DNA from: Takakia lepidozioides
Lineage: Eukaryota > Streptophyta > Takakiopsida > Takakiales > Takakiaceae
Assembly (NCBI GenBank): GCA_030704615.1
Contig: CM060733.1
Span: 54,436,001 to 54,500,000 of the forward strand
Reading direction: 5' to 3'
DNA length: 64,000 bases
The first letter of the stretch is position 1. Each line of letters starts with the position of its first letter. Below are positions 35,337 through 47,395 of this stretch, piece by piece. A program made the translations under genes and the position numbers. Below the pieces are notes generated by a model. It had not been told where the DNA came from. It made no database searches and worked only from the letters and a program-made list of their open reading frames with translations.

Positions 35337-35836
35337 TCAATAATGGGTAAAACATGGCTGATATTGGAAAACCTTCAGAAGCACGTGCAATCCTTGATGC
35401 GTCCTCCATTATCTATGGACGATGATTTGGCGGCAAGGACCGATGATGCATTTTACGACCACAAACGGATGGTTCGTACGGACTTGCATTATGCGGGGGC
35501 CTTGCTAAATCCATTCTTGCTGGACAATACGGATTTGAGAGATGATGTGGATGCCAAAGCTGGGCTTGTACGGGTCATCATGCAACTCGTGCCCTTGAAT
35601 ATTGCAGAGCGAGCTTTGTCCGAGTACCAGTGCTTATCAGATCGCCAGAATCCTTTCCATGACATGCCGGATCCAAAAGCAATGGACATGTTGTCATATG
35701 AATGGTGGGATCTGATTGGAGCTGGAGCAAGAACGTTAGCTCCCATTGCAAAGCGTAATCTTGCTCAAGTGTGCTCTGTCTTGTCCTGTGAGCGGAACTG
35801 GAGCAGTTACTCGTTTGTTCACAACAAGATTTTTTG
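35337..35836 (+). pseudogene. hAT transposase C-terminal fragment
   Basis: The frame encodes NLQKHVQSLMRPPLSM, LHYAGALLNPFLLDN, SYEWWDLIGAGARTLAPIAK and VCSVLSCERNWSSYSFVHNK. The last block is the hAT dimerisation signature (A..IL...SS.ERNWS.....H...). It stops at about 35835, just where the usual NRL would follow. There is no N-terminal zinc finger or DUF659 part in the same orientation, so it is a fragment. Confidence 0.7.
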
Positions 35837-36056
35837 ATTTGTGAGGGAGTGGAGCGCCGTGAGGTGGATTGCTTTGAAACATTTGTGGATAGGGGGGATG
35901 AGGATTCTAAAGTTGTCAAGTAGAGCAACGATACTGGCATTGTGGATACCTCCCTTGGTTCCGACAGTGATAACAGAAAACGGGCCGGTATTCCAGCTGT
36001 GCCGGCGGATTGCAAGGATGAGCGGAGCATATTTTTGCCATTTTTCCAAGATCGAG

Positions 36057-37443
36057 TCATTGGGATAGGAATATGTGAACTCTATGAGATGTATAGCAAG
36101 GTTTGGGGAGGGTGTAGTGGGTGGCGGTGTGTTAGTTGGTAGGCCTAGGACAGTAGGATATCAGGACAGAGCCTGGCGGGGCAGGTGCATGGTAAGCGGG
36201 TGCATGAAAACTCCTGAGTACCCGCTGTTACTGGCAGTCACCCGAGATTTTCTTTGCTTGCCCCGTGAGAAGGTGATGGCTCGAAACAGGTTTGAATCTA
36301 TCCTACTTTGTCTACATCTTGTTGACAATTCCTCCTTGGTGGTTGATCGCTCGAGTCCTCTGTATGACAAGGTGGGGAAGGTCCGTTGGCTGTGTAATGA
36401 AATAGTGGCAAGATGCAAGAATTTTGGGAATATGAACAAGATGATAACCATGGACGAGGTGATGATACGGTACAAAGGCAAATACTGTGCCATCCGACAG
36501 TATATGCCCAAGAAACCGATTAAATGAGGCATAAAAGTGTGGGACTTTGTTGTTTCTCTCACTAGTTATGTGTATGATTTTGACCTGTATTGTGGAAAGA
36601 TGGGGGGCCTAAGGGCATGAGAGAGAAGAGTGGCAAGGGTGAGGGGTGCGATGTAGTAGCCAGGTTGGTTTCTCCATTGCATGGGCTTGGTCATGTCATG
36701 GTGACCAACAATTTCTTCACCAGCCCTCAATTACTGTATGATATGGCCTTGCTTGGCACATGGGCCACTGGCACAGTGAGATTGAATCGCAAGGGTCTGC
36801 TCCCTGCCTTGATTGCCATGAAAAAATCCAAGGCAGCCCGGCAGGGGGACTCTTGGTTCAAGATGCATGTGACATGGTAGATTGCTGCAGTGTTGTGGTG
36901 GGACAAAAATGGGGTTTTTTTGGTGTCTTTTGTAGCTCGGCCAGCTAGTGGGCCACTTCGCTAGTGATTGTGCGCCGATTTGTTGGGAACCAAAGGATTC
37001 AGATTAGTGTGTCCATGCACGTCCAATATCAGACATACATGAGAGGTGTGGATGTTCATGATCAGCTCCGAGGTGCATACAACAAGCAATTGAAAACACA
37101 CAAATGGTGGCACCATGTTTTCTTTTTCTTGTTGGACACTAGTATGGTGAATGCTTACTTGTTACACAGGGAGCACTTCAAAAGCATGGGCCTTGTTGTA
37201 ATTACCCATCTTGAGTTCAACATGAGGATGACCCACTGTTTGACTGCCGGCATGACTGGCATAGTGCTTGTGACATCAGTGTATGGAGAGGGGCGTGCAT
37301 CAGTGCATCAGTGCCTACATTCTTCTCTTCGGCGGCTTCGTGCAAGATGCCACAGGAGGACCCACTTCTATTGTCCCCACTGCCACGGGACTTACATATG
37401 CCTTGGGGATTGTTGGCGTGATGCCCATCGGATACTTGTGAGG
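36057..37443 (+). pseudogene. piggyBac (PGBD-type) transposase pseudogene
   Basis: Blocks in order: MARNRFESILLCLHLVDN, then YDKVGKVRWLCNEIV, MITMDEVMIRYKGKYC, IKVWDFVVSLTSYVYDFDLY, VMVTNNFFTSPQLLYDMALL, YMRGVDVHDQLRGAYNKQLK, THKWWHHVFFFLLDT and a C-terminal Cys-rich THFYCPHCHGTYICLGDC. These match the DDE_Tnp_1_7 fold and the zinc-binding tail of piggyBac transposases. Acidic residues are present in MDEVMI and VDVHDQ, but the middle catalytic position, Asp in the usual DNFFTS, is Asn here (NNFFTS). Stops near 36525 and 36878 and frame changes break it further. No TTAA-flanked terminal repeats were found. Confidence 0.75.
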
Positions 37444-37706
37444 TGAAGTAAGCAGGTTACTTGATTATGCTTACTGCATGTGTTATTTGTTTGCTCGGTA
37501 TGTAATTTGCATGGGACTATGCATTGCTGATGGGCAGATGGTGGTATGTTTTTTGGCAGGGAGGTGACATGGGGCTGTATGGGCTGGCTGTATGTTCGAT
37601 GGGTATGATCTCGGGGGTTGTCATGTAATTCTCTACTTGATGGTGCAGGGGGTGTGTGCTGTATCATTTAGGCACTGTGGGGGATGAGAAAGTGGTGGCG
37701 GGTGGT

Positions 37707-37877
37707 GGGCATGCTAGGTTTTTATGAGTGGCAGGGTGTTTTTTTTTTTGGGGAAGCTGGGGTGGGCATGTTGGGTTTTTATGAGCTTTGGGTGTTTCTC
37801 TCCCTTGGGAAAGCTGGGGTGGCATGCTGGGGTTTTATTCTTCTTTGGGTGCTTCTCATTTTTGGGGGAGTTGGGGA
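37707..37877. repeat. 57-bp tandem repeat, three degenerate copies
   Basis: Units start at 37707, 37764 and 37821, each beginning with GGGCATG or GGCATG, followed by TTTTAT and ending in an AAGCTGGGG-like block. Fifty-seven is a multiple of three, so an open frame runs through it by chance or by repeat. Confidence 0.8.
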
Positions 37878-37929
37878 GGGCTGCCACACTTGGGGGATGT
37901 CTGTGGGGATTATTTGGCTCCTCAGAGGT

Positions 37930-38905
37930 CCAATCTAGCAGCAATGATGACACCGATGCCACGAGGGACTCCAACTCTGACGGTTGGGATGGGTCCGATG
38001 ATGTCAACAATCCTCCACATGACCCATATGAATTTAATGACGACGATGTTGTAATGCACCCATCCTTCGATGACCTTGTTGTTGATAAACTACGACATGG
38101 TGTCATCCAAATTGCGGACCCCCTTCCCTCACTGGAGCACACTCTCAACAATGAAGTTGAGGTCAACTCTCCCCCACCACGAGTTCCACGGATTGCGGGA
38201 GATGTGTAGGTGGAATCGTCGGATGATGGCAACCGGCCGTTGTTATTCCTTTACCAACGTCCTGCCCCTGTGAACCGTGCTTCATCTCGCTCCATCTCAT
38301 TTTTTTCTTTCTCAAGCCGGTCCATCACATGCTGGTCCATCTAGTCTCTCTCCCCCTCATGTAATTCCTTCCATCGCTATTCCGATCCTGGGAGATGCTT
38401 CTTCTGTTGCGGGACTTTTGCAAGTCGAACCATCGGATGACGACGACCGACCATTGTCATTTTATCTGGCTCGACGACGTCCGCATGTGAATCATGCTCC
38501 TTCGACCCTTGCTGGTCCATCTCATGCCCCTTCCTCTCATGTTGGCCCCTCTGATGTATGTGCAAGTAGCCTTCCTCATACGAGACCTGCTCCAAGGCCA
38601 CCATGAAATCTGGGACAAGCCCAGAAACGACAGAGAATTGTGCAACCTTTTGTTGGTGACCGACCTGTGACAGGCCTGATACCCTAGATGGTATTCATGA
38701 TAGGAATGGAAATCGACCAGAGAGACAACTGAACGTACTTCGAGGACGACTACAGGTCCAACGGCCAGTTGCCTCTGGAAACAAAAAAATAGATGGAGAT
38801 GATGATTCCAGCACTGATCATGGGAACGGGGGTGAAGTGAGTGGGGACGACGATTTTGTACTGGGCGTGAGAACATACCATGGTCGTCGTGCCAGACGGA
38901 ACTAA
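37930..38905 (+). pseudogene. Acidic, proline/serine-rich ORF remnant of unknown origin
   Basis: The frame starts with an acidic block (SSSNDDTDATRDSNSDGW, then DPYEFNDDDVVMHPSFDDL) and continues after stops into two related blocks, VESSDDGNRPLLF and VEPSDDDDRPLSFYLARRRP, each followed by SPS/PSH-rich sequence. It is not recognised as a domain. The acidic block could be the tail of a hAT transposase, because it lies downstream of the C-terminal fragment at 35337 with the piggyBac remnant between; this is a guess. Confidence 0.35.
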
Positions 38906-39116
38906 GTACAGCTATAACTTCTGTCACATGATGTGTAGTATGTTTCCATGGATATCCATGTTTCAGTTTGGGACATGCATACGTGTACGGAAATAAAAAT
39001 GGTGGAATATGTGTACCCAAGAAATGGTTTGGTGGTTGTGTGTGTGTTTGTGTTTCGTCATTACCTTTACATTATTGATTTCATATTATGGTTTCGAAAG
39101 CCATAAAGGCCAGGTG

Positions 39117-40058
39117 TGTTAGAGGGCTATCTGGGACTTAGACATTTTTATGGGTTCTGTGGGGTATCCTTAATTTTGCGCAGACCTATGGTGGTAGACT
39201 CAGACCAATACATACCTTAGGGGTGACAGACACAGGCCTTAGGGGTTGTAGACAGGCTCACACAGTCAACAGTCACAGGCTTACACAGTCAGTCACAGCC
39301 TGACACAGCCTATCATAGCCTTACACAACATATCATAGCCTATCATAGTCAGCCACAGCCTTACACAGCCTATCACAGCTTATTACAGTCTGACACAACC
39401 CGACACAGTCTGTCACAGCCTATCACAGCCTGACACAGTCAATCACAGCCCGTCACAACGTTCACGGGGAACGGTTATCATTGGTAGGGAATGACTGTGT
39501 GGGAATGACATCTGCAGAGGGAACGTGCATTCTATCTTGGATGACAGTTAGTTAGTTAGGCGGTTAGAACAGCTTGGAGGTAGTATAGGCAGAGTAGCGA
39601 CATGGAGGGGGTCACTTCGGAGATCACTTCTGGGATATCACTTGAGGAGATCAGGCAGAGAGCACAATCTTGGAGCACAAGGATGGAGATTACACAGAGG
39701 AGGAGATACGACAAGATGATGCTTGATTCATGCAAGCTGTAGAGATGCACTTTAGAGCAGATTACAGACACCTTGGCTTCGGCCTGATACATGATGAGTG
39801 AAGCTGTGGAATGAATGCTTGAGAAGTTGGAACATGGTAGATTGCAGAAGCAATCTGATACTTAATCATAGACAGTACAATAATCTGCTAACATGAATGC
39901 GAGAAGGAATACAAATAGGAAGTACCCCCATGATACACTAGTTGTAGGTCATGACTAATTGTTCTGAGCGGGAGGAGTACTTAGAGATATCCAACTCTTC
40001 TATCTTGGAGTTTCCACCTCGGATAGCGAAGGGATGGGTGAGTAAAAGCCGCTCGACA
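39117..40058 (+). repeat. 5' LTR of an older Ty3-type element (element C)
   Basis: The LTR begins TGTTAGAGGGC at 39117 and is taken to end at ...CGACA 40058, two bases before a primer-binding-like TGGCGACCATACTGGGGA. The length of 942 bp has TG...CA ends. A 10-bp-periodic array occupies 39261-39470. Its first 190 or more bases recur inverted at 49586-49321. Confidence 0.65.
39261..39470. repeat. Decamer array in LTR U3, about 21 units
   Basis: Successive 10-base units vary around TGACACAGCC / TATCACAGCC with exact 10-bp register from 39261 to 39470. The same decamer occurs in inverted orientation at 49321-49440. Confidence 0.9.
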
Positions 40059-40060
40059 TT

Positions 40061-40078
40061 TGGCGACCATACTGGGGA
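40061..40078 (+). other. Probable primer-binding site of element C
   Basis: TGGCGACCATACTGGGGA lies two bases after the LTR end. Its form resembles TGGCG...GGGGA primer sites of other plant Ty3 elements. The priming tRNA was not determined. Confidence 0.55.
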
Positions 40079-40083
40079 ACTGA

Positions 40084-41161
40084 GTCAAGAACAACCAGAT
40101 GTGATAGGCATCTGGTGGGATCATGGTGGATGGAGAATCAAAGAATTTGATGTGAATCAAATTCCCTGTGAAACTGAGAAAGAAAGATTGTCTAAACAAT
40201 TCTTTCAGAGGTTCTTGGAATTGCCGGACGGTTGCAAGGAAAACATTCTTAAGAGAGTGCATGATGCTGATCCAGAGTGGGGTCTGGAGAAATGAGTAAT
40301 AAAGATTTATCAAGTGGCATATAGAGGGAGAGCAAGTTGGTTACCAACACTGGTTTATGTGATAGCATTGCTATCCATTAAACAAGTGGAGTTTGAAAGC
40401 TGGGAGGAATGGAAAGTAATGTTTTTACTCATATGCATGAAGAGCTTGTACTGGTAAAGAATTGGATTCCTAAGGATATCTTGTGGATCAAACTTACACC
40501 AAGAACAACTTTTCAGACCTGCTTGCCATATGGTTATATGGTAACTAAGCCTTCTAGTATAGCCAAAGGTACATTAAAGCTTGAGAGAAATCCAGGCATA
40601 TATGAGAGATACTACAGAAGAGAGTTTTGGTTATTGCCTCAATAAAGATATGAAAGACATGGAACATGAGTGATGAAAGGGAAGCTAGACTCCATAGATA
40701 TTCAGCAAAAAGAGAAAGTTATTTGAAAGCTAATTATCCATATCTCTGGGAGAGAGGAATAGACATAGGGGAATCTTCTGGACCTCTCACACCATTAAGG
40801 CCAGAGAGTACATCACCCATACCGGAAGAACCAGAATGGAATGCCAATCCTTCTTATTCTTTACAAGAAAGATTAAGGGATTTGGTACAGGATGAACATC
40901 AGCCACGGAGGGAAATATCTGAGGTACATCCCTGGGTTAAAGATTTGACAGAAATCTTTGATTAGAGTTGGCATGGAACACCAAGAGTAGGAACTCCAGT
41001 TTCTGAAACACAAGACAAAGAAGGAGAGGAAGATGTGGCAGAGCCAACGGAGAGTTCAGACTCTCCAACACCACTTCAGGTGAGTTATATGAGTGAGGAA
41101 GAAGAAATCCAAGAGAAGAACTTGGAAGATGAAAACAGATAGAAGAATTTGGAAGATGAAG
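40084..41161 (+). pseudogene. Gag region of element C, 5' part (interrupted by element 2)
   Basis: Open stretches encode WWDHGGWRIKEFDVNQIPCE, ELPDGCKENILKRVHDADPE, then MSDEREARLHRYSAKRESYL and an acidic SPTPLQVSYMSEEEEIQ region up to the insertion point. Stops at about 40293 and 40963 break the frame. Target bases TGAAG at 41157-41161 are duplicated at 48147-48151. The gag resumes there with GAAGTAGACCCAACAG, so the two halves were contiguous before element 2 inserted. Confidence 0.6.
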
Positions 41162-41887
41162 TGTCGCGCACCTCACATCGGTAATCTCCCCTTCAAGTCA
41201 TAGTTACTCGCTTTGATGCGCGCGCCTGACTCCCAACCTGGCCGTCGGGCCAACTTGGAGCTTCGGCTGCTCACCGGGACATAACGGTCCCCTTTCGCTT
41301 CCCTCTAAAACCCTCCACCTAATTGGGACTAGGAGAATTCCCTTTGGTAGATGGCAGTCCGGAACAGCTCCCCACTCTTTGGTCGCTTTCCGGCTCGCTC
41401 GCTTACTCACTAGTTTTTGGTCACCAACGGGCTTGCACCGTTCTCGGGGTTACTACTCCCTATATATACTTCTGTAGCTGTCCGCGGGGGTTTCACAACC
41501 AGCCATGCCATTTTATGGCGAACCACCACGAAGACCCTCGATTCCCGGTGGTGAGTCGCGGTGAGTCTTGGCCCGCTCACCACGGCCCCTATGGACCGTG
41601 ATGAGTCCCAAGACTCCCCACGACTCCCACCACGAGGTCTCCGCCCCCATGGTGAGTCATATGCCACCCCCACTAAGTCCCACTAAGCTACCACCACCCC
41701 TTGTGGAGCCACCCCCACCGCAACCCGGTGTGCGGGGCTCCACCTAGTGAGCGCCTCCGCTTCCCTGAGTGCCTTGGGCACTCAAGGGTGCCTCAGCCCC
41801 CCATACCTATCGCTGCCGCTGCCCCCACCACAGGGGCAGCCCCTCACGTGTCTCGACCCCTTGCCCTCAAGGCAAAGGGCCGCGACA
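41162..41887 (-). repeat. 3' LTR of element 2
   Basis: 726 bp with TGTCGCG...CGCGACA ends. A TATATATAC box lies at about 41461-41469, read on the minus strand as the U3 promoter. Confidence 0.93.
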
Positions 41888-42791
41888 CACACCCCTACCA
41901 ACAGGGAGTCGATGTCCTCATCGACTTGTCCATTTTGTAGAAACGAACATCCAAGTTGTGGTGTCCCACATCAAGGAGTTTGTTTCTGTACCATGGCGTC
42001 CCATGGCAAAGAACCAAACCCCACACTTGACTCTACTCTCCACTAGCTAGTTCGGCCGACTTTCTCCAAGTCCCGGCCAAGGGTGGAGCCTCTCCAGCTC
42101 CTCCCAGTGCACTCTTCTTGGCCTACTTCAAGGCCAAGGAACGATCCTCCCGAGGATCGAATTGCCTTACTGCAACAACATTGCTTGCGATCGCTCATGA
42201 TGCCGCTTTTGGCATCACCTTGAGCAAGGGTTCACCTGGAACCCTCTTTGACTAGGAAGATAACCTTGAACCAACCGTGCGCCCAATCACTACAATTGGG
42301 TCCGCCTTGGAATGCTGGCCTGAGGTACGGGAACACGTCGAAGCCGCACTACGACTTCGTCCCGAGGCTATACGATTATAGTACGTGAACGGAAGCACGT
42401 AGCTTCCGCGTTAGCCCGCACTACAAGGCAACCCCCTCGGTAGCGCAGTTATAGTACGCGCACGCGCCAGGTGCGCACTAGCACGTGAACTCCCAAAGAA
42501 GGCGCAAGTTTCCTTGCCCCTTGGATGGGAGTCACCCGATTTCGGCACTGCGCAAACACACGATTAACCCAATTTACCTCTCCCACTTTTGTAAGCTAGC
42601 ATGCATTCTACACACTAGCCAACCACACCATGCATCACCATTCCAAACACAATAGGACGCACAATATTTGGAACCCATTTCCTTTATAACAAATTTTTGT
42701 ACAATACAAGTTTTTGCAATCGGATTCCTAAGCTAGCTAAACCGGGCTAAGCATGCATTTCCTCCCCCACGCTCCAAGGTTGATGTCCCCA
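41888..42791 (-). other. Internal untranslated region and polypurine tract of element 2
   Basis: Counterpart of 31702-32545 in element 1. In element sense it ends GGTAGGGGTGTG directly before the 3' LTR, the likely polypurine tract. No gene is seen. Confidence 0.7.
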
Positions 42792-45700
42792 TCAACGCTT
42801 CTTCCGCTTTTGAGGTCGCCCTTCGAAAGCTGCAACCGCCTCGGATGCGTTTCCCATTTCTGAGGCACGCACCCAAGATGCCTCCACGTGATGATAGCCC
42901 TTCCATTTGACGAGATACTCCGTTTCTCGGTTCTTGAACCTCCTCGACTTAAGTATTGCCTCCACCTCGTACTCAGGTTCATTTTCATGATCCAACAGCA
43001 TAGGTGGTGGACGCAACACTTGATGCCGATTCGGACGCGCTTCATCTTTGAAGTAAGGCTTCAAAAGGGAGACATGGAATACTGGGTGCACCTTGCTGTT
43101 TGCCGGCAGCTCCAATTCATACACATCCTCATTCATAACCTTCCGAATGCGAAAGGGTCCCGCATACGGAGGTACGAACTTCGGACTCACTTCCGGAGGT
43201 AGTCGGAAATTCTTGATGTTCAACCAGACCTCTGTGCCTGCCTCAAACTTCATTTCCCTCCGCTTCCGATTCGCCTGCCTTTCATACCGTTTCCTAGCTT
43301 TGGCAATATTGTACTTTGCGAGCTTCAACAAACGCTCGCGTTCTTCCAGTACCGCCGCTACTGCCGGTTCCTCAACGTCCTGGGCGGCCCAACTTGTCGG
43401 CACCATAGGTGCTTTTCCATAGACCAACACAAAAGGGGAAACTCCCGTTGCGGAGTGTTCTGTGTTATTATAACAGAACTCTGCCGCGTCTAAGTGTTCC
43501 ATCCAGTTTGATTGGTCTGCCGACACGTAATTCCGCAAGAATTGCTTCACTACGGAATTCACTCTTTCCGTTTGGCCGTCCGTCGTAGGTCGGAAGGCGG
43601 TGCTCATCTTCAGCCTCGTCCCCATCTTCTTCCAAAGTGCTCTCCAGAATTTACTCGTAAACTTTGGATCGCGGTCCGAGACAATATCCTTCGGGACTCC
43701 ATGATGCTTTAAGACGTGGACGAAGTAAAGTCGCCCTATCTCCTGCGCCGTTGCCGTCTCCTTGGTGGGGATGAAATGGCCCATTTTACTGAACCTATCC
43801 ACCACCACCATGAATGCATCGAATCCTTTTGACAACGGCATAGCAGTCATGAAATCCATCGAGACGCTTTCCCAAGTCCCCTCTGGAATCGGCAAGGATT
43901 GTAACAGCCCCGCTTGCTTTTTGTACTCGCTCCGGTTTTGTTGGCATGTGGTGCATGTCTTGACATACTCCTCTGCCTCCTCCCTCAGTTTGGGCCAGAA
44001 ATACTCTTTCTTCAAGAGTGCCGCAGTGCGCTTGGCTCCACCGTGGCCCGCAAGCGGGCTATCATGGCATTCTCTCAAGAGACTATCCCTGATCCCTCCC
44101 TTCGGCACGTAGAGACGCTTTTGCTTATACCGGAGCAGTCCATTTTGCAAGTGGAACTGCGATTTAACCCCCATCCTCAAGTCCTGCATCACGGACTTCG
44201 CCAGCTCATCCTTCCGGCAAGCCTTCCGGATCTTCCTTTGGAGTGTCGTCTCGCCCTTGTACACCAACAAGAGCTGCTGCTTTCTACTTAAAGCATCGGC
44301 CACCACATTGTCCCGTCCCGGTTTGTACTGGATATCCACGTCGAACACTGCCAAAGTATCTTGCCACCTAAGTTGTTTTGGGGACAACTTGGGCTGTGTG
44401 GCAAAATACTTCACCGTGACATTGTCCGTGAACACCTTCACTGGGTTGGAACCAACATAGTGGCGCCAGAGCTCAAGGCAATGCACCACCGCCTTCATCT
44501 CTTTTTCGTGCGTTGGCCACCGTCGCTCCACTTCATTCAGTTTCTTACTTTCGTAAGCCACTGGACGTCCATCTTGCATAAGTACACCCCCAATCGCGAA
44601 GTCCGATGCATCTGTATGAATCTTAAACGGACGATGGAACTCCGGGATTTTCAAGACTGGAGCTTCCGTCATCCGCGGCTTCAATTCAGCAAAAGCTTGG
44701 CCACAAAATGTGTTCCATACCCAGACTTTGGATTTACACAGAAGGTCCGACGGCGGCCCCGCGATCTTGGCGAAATTTCTCACATACTTCCGGTAATAGG
44801 AGGCGAGTCCTAGGAAGGATCGCACTCCCGGGACCGAAGTCGGAGGCTCCCAGTCCAAGATCGCCCTCACCTTTCTGTCATCCATTTTGATCCCATCCTG
44901 TGTAATCACATGCCCCAAGAACTCCACTTTTGTGACCCCGAATTCGCACTTTGAAGCTTTGGCATACAACTTCCCTTCTCGCAATTTTTGGAACACCCTT
45001 TTGAGGTGCTCAAGGTGCTCCTCCTTTGTTTTCGAGTACACCAAGATGTCGTCGATGTACACGATCACAAAGTCATCCAACCACTCCTGGAAGAGGCTGT
45101 TCATCAGCGTGCTAAATGTCGCTGGTGCATTGGTGAGCCCAAAAGGCATCACCAAGAACTCATATGAACCATACCTTGTCCTGCACGCGGTCTTCTCCTC
45201 ATCTCCTTCCGCCACCCGAATTTGGTGATAGCCGGAGCGCAAGTCGATCCGGCTGAAATACTTCGCTCCTGCCAACCGATCGAAGAGGTCATCGATCCTT
45301 GGCAAAGGGTACCGGTTTTTGATAGTCACCTTATTCAGAGCCCTGTAATCGACACACATCCGCAGCGTCCCATCCTTCTTGTCTGCAAATAGCACCGGGG
45401 CTCCGTAAGGTGACTTACTCGGCCGGATGTACCCCTTTGACATTAGATCCTTGAGCTGAGTCTTCAGCTCGACCAACTCTCTGTGGCTCAACCGGTAGGG
45501 CGCCTTGGCAGGTGGTTCCGATCCCGGTATCACCTCAATCTTATGGTCAACTCCTCTTCGCGGTGGCAAGCCGCTTGGTAATTCCTCCGGCATCACATCC
45601 TGGTATTTCTCCAAAATCCCCTTGATCCAATTTGGGCTCGGCTCCCCATCGCCTTCTCCCTTCACTTCTCTAATGTAAAGCAAGAACTGGGTTTCGTGTG

Positions 45701-47354
45701 CCTCCTCCACGGCCCACTCCCTTGCTGACAGAAGGTTTATTCGCCCTCCCACGGATTTGGGCGTTTCCGACACTCGTAAGACCTCGCCACCATTCCCACA
45801 TGGCAGCGTGACTACTCTCTTGCGGCCATCTATGACCGCTCCGGATTTGCTCAAAAAGGTCATCCCTAAAATGAGATCTACTCCATCGATCTCGCAGATG
45901 GTGAAGTTCTCACGTCCCTCCCAACTCCCCAGTTGAAGAGGAACATCCATCGCCAACCTTGTCGCCAACTGTGGTTCTCCTTTGGCAGAACGCACCTCAA
46001 TAGAGACCCCCACGTCACTTGTCGGGAGTCCCAGCTTTTGTGTCGTTGCCGGTGTCATGAAGGAGTGCGACGCTCCTGTGTCCACCAACAACGACACATT
46101 AGTTCCAGATATTATCCCATCCACGAACAATAACTGACTCCCTTTTCGTAAGACGCCAGTTTCCTGATACAACTCACAAGAAAATTTGCCTACCTTGCAA
46201 GTTCTGGCGACCACCGCTTCCACCAAGCGACTGATGGTATCTTCCGACAGCTCCGTGGTCGCCCGAGTCATGTTCAATTGCCGGGGCTTCGTGCACTTCT
46301 TGGCCATGTGCCCGGGTTCCCCGCAATTGAAACACACTCCATCAAAGGTCGCCTTCTGTCCGCCATAAGCCGCTCCACCCGCTTTTCCTTTCAGAGCACC
46401 GAGTGCCGCCTTGACGTGTGAAGGCCCTCCCTTCGATTTCCACGTGCCATTATCGCCGCGTGGCCTATCCCACTTCTTTTCCGGTCGGAAGGAGTCACCT
46501 TCCCGCCGAATCTTCTTGTGGTTCAGCTCCGTACGGCCTTGTCTTTCACCCCTAGGGACATCCGAGAAACATTCAGCCCTCTCAATTGCCTCGTTCAAAG
46601 TCTTGGGTGGCTTCTCCTCCAACTTCCGCCTGGCCCATGGGGCCAGTCCCGCCACAAAGTTGAAGACCATTTCTGGTTCTGCCATGTCCGCGACTTCGAG
46701 CAACAGCACATTGAAAGCCTGGACGTACCCCCGAATGTCATCTGTTTGCTTCAAATTCCTCATCTTGTCCCGGGCAAGCCAGGACGCGTTGAGGGGCACA
46801 AACTGTCTCTTCAACAATTCCTTGAACCCACTCCAGTTCAAGGTTTCCGGACTTGGACCTCGGTCGTGAAGGCGTTTCTGCCACCATTGTTGAGCATAGC
46901 CCCTCAAATAGGTGGGAGCCACTTCCACGCGATCCTCGTCACTCAACTTGGCCGCCCGGAAGTACTGCTCCAGCTCCAAGAGCCAGGTGTTGAGTGCCTT
47001 CCGATTTCGGACGCCCTCGAAGGTGTCGGGTTTCTTAGGCTTCACCTTAAACTTTGCCTTAGTGGAAGTGGCATTAGCCGCCTTCAACACGTCTTTCAAC
47101 GTCCCGCCAAACTGCGCCAACAACCCTTCCCAAAAGGCTGCCGGCATGGGAGACATCTCTTGGTTTGTCGGAGCTCTCAAGGATTCCTTGGGCTCCGACT
47201 CCTCGGATTCCTCTCGCTCTTGGGCGGCCTCGTTTTCAGAAACATGCATCGCTTCCTCAAACGGCCGCCTCTGTGACACGCCGCCCCCATCGGGCTCACC
47301 GGGATCATCATCTTTTGGGCCGTTCCGCTTTCGCTTCGGCTTGCCCAACCCCAT
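42792..47354 (-). CDS. Chromovirus Gag-Pol polyprotein, intact
   Basis: A single frame of 1520 codons runs from ATG 47354 to the stop at 42792; the longer open frame starts only with TTG inside the primer site. Domains with approximate residues: Retrotrans_gag core at 130-260 ([27 protein letters not shown]); CCHC knuckle at 340 ([14 protein letters not shown]); aspartic protease at 423 ([12 protein letters not shown]); reverse transcriptase at 640-800 with [10 protein letters not shown] at about 765; RNase H from 915 ([13 protein letters not shown]); integrase with HHCC finger ([10 protein letters not shown] to CTTCQQN, 1100-1135) and catalytic acids in [14 protein letters not shown] and DGQTERVNS; chromodomain at 1455-1505 ([29 protein letters not shown]). 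All expected catalytic residues are present. The chromodomain places it among chromoviruses and should direct integration to marked chromatin. Gag and Pol share one frame with no frameshift signal. Confidence 0.95.
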   Translation of the reverse strand: MGLGKPKRKRNGPKDDDPGEPDGGGVSQRRPFEEAMHVSENEAAQEREESEESEPKESLRAPTNQEMSPMPAAFWEGLLAQFGGTLKDVLKAANATSTKAKFKVKPKKPDTFEGVRNRKALNTWLLELEQYFRAAKLSDEDRVEVAPTYLRGYAQQWWQKRLHDRGPSPETLNWSGFKELLKRQFVPLNASWLARDKMRNLKQTDDIRGYVQAFNVLLLEVADMAEPEMVFNFVAGLAPWARRKLEEKPPKTLNEAIERAECFSDVPRGERQGRTELNHKKIRREGDSFRPEKKWDRPRGDNGTWKSKGGPSHVKAALGALKGKAGGAAYGGQKATFDGVCFNCGEPGHMAKKCTKPRQLNMTRATTELSEDTISRLVEAVVARTCKVGKFSCELYQETGVLRKGSQLLFVDGIISGTNVSLLVDTGASHSFMTPATTQKLGLPTSDVGVSIEVRSAKGEPQLATRLAMDVPLQLGSWEGRENFTICEIDGVDLILGMTFLSKSGAVIDGRKRVVTLPCGNGGEVLRVSETPKSVGGRINLLSAREWAVEEAHETQFLLYIREVKGEGDGEPSPNWIKGILEKYQDVMPEELPSGLPPRRGVDHKIEVIPGSEPPAKAPYRLSHRELVELKTQLKDLMSKGYIRPSKSPYGAPVLFADKKDGTLRMCVDYRALNKVTIKNRYPLPRIDDLFDRLAGAKYFSRIDLRSGYHQIRVAEGDEEKTACRTRYGSYEFLVMPFGLTNAPATFSTLMNSLFQEWLDDFVIVYIDDILVYSKTKEEHLEHLKRVFQKLREGKLYAKASKCEFGVTKVEFLGHVITQDGIKMDDRKVRAILDWEPPTSVPGVRSFLGLASYYRKYVRNFAKIAGPPSDLLCKSKVWVWNTFCGQAFAELKPRMTEAPVLKIPEFHRPFKIHTDASDFAIGGVLMQDGRPVAYESKKLNEVERRWPTHEKEMKAVVHCLELWRHYVGSNPVKVFTDNVTVKYFATQPKLSPKQLRWQDTLAVFDVDIQYKPGRDNVVADALSRKQQLLLVYKGETTLQRKIRKACRKDELAKSVMQDLRMGVKSQFHLQNGLLRYKQKRLYVPKGGIRDSLLRECHDSPLAGHGGAKRTAALLKKEYFWPKLREEAEEYVKTCTTCQQNRSEYKKQAGLLQSLPIPEGTWESVSMDFMTAMPLSKGFDAFMVVVDRFSKMGHFIPTKETATAQEIGRLYFVHVLKHHGVPKDIVSDRDPKFTSKFWRALWKKMGTRLKMSTAFRPTTDGQTERVNSVVKQFLRNYVSADQSNWMEHLDAAEFCYNNTEHSATGVSPFVLVYGKAPMVPTSWAAQDVEEPAVAAVLEERERLLKLAKYNIAKARKRYERQANRKRREMKFEAGTEVWLNIKNFRLPPEVSPKFVPPYAGPFRIRKVMNEDVYELELPANSKVHPVFHVSLLKPYFKDEARPNRHQVLRPPPMLLDHENEPEYEVEAILKSRRFKNRETEYLVKWKGYHHVEASWVRASEMGNASEAVAAFEGRPQKRKKR

Positions 47355-47395
47355 GATGAGGCCAATCCCAAGGATGATCGCGTACTGAACTCTAA

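Noticed and set aside
37714-38232. 172-residue minus-strand frame through the 57-bp repeats
   Set aside because: It is antisense to the acidic plus-strand frame and arises from the tandem repeat.
46518-47276. 252-residue plus-strand frame opposite chromovirus gag
   Set aside because: It is a shadow of the intact minus-strand Gag-Pol, and the same shadow appears opposite element 1.
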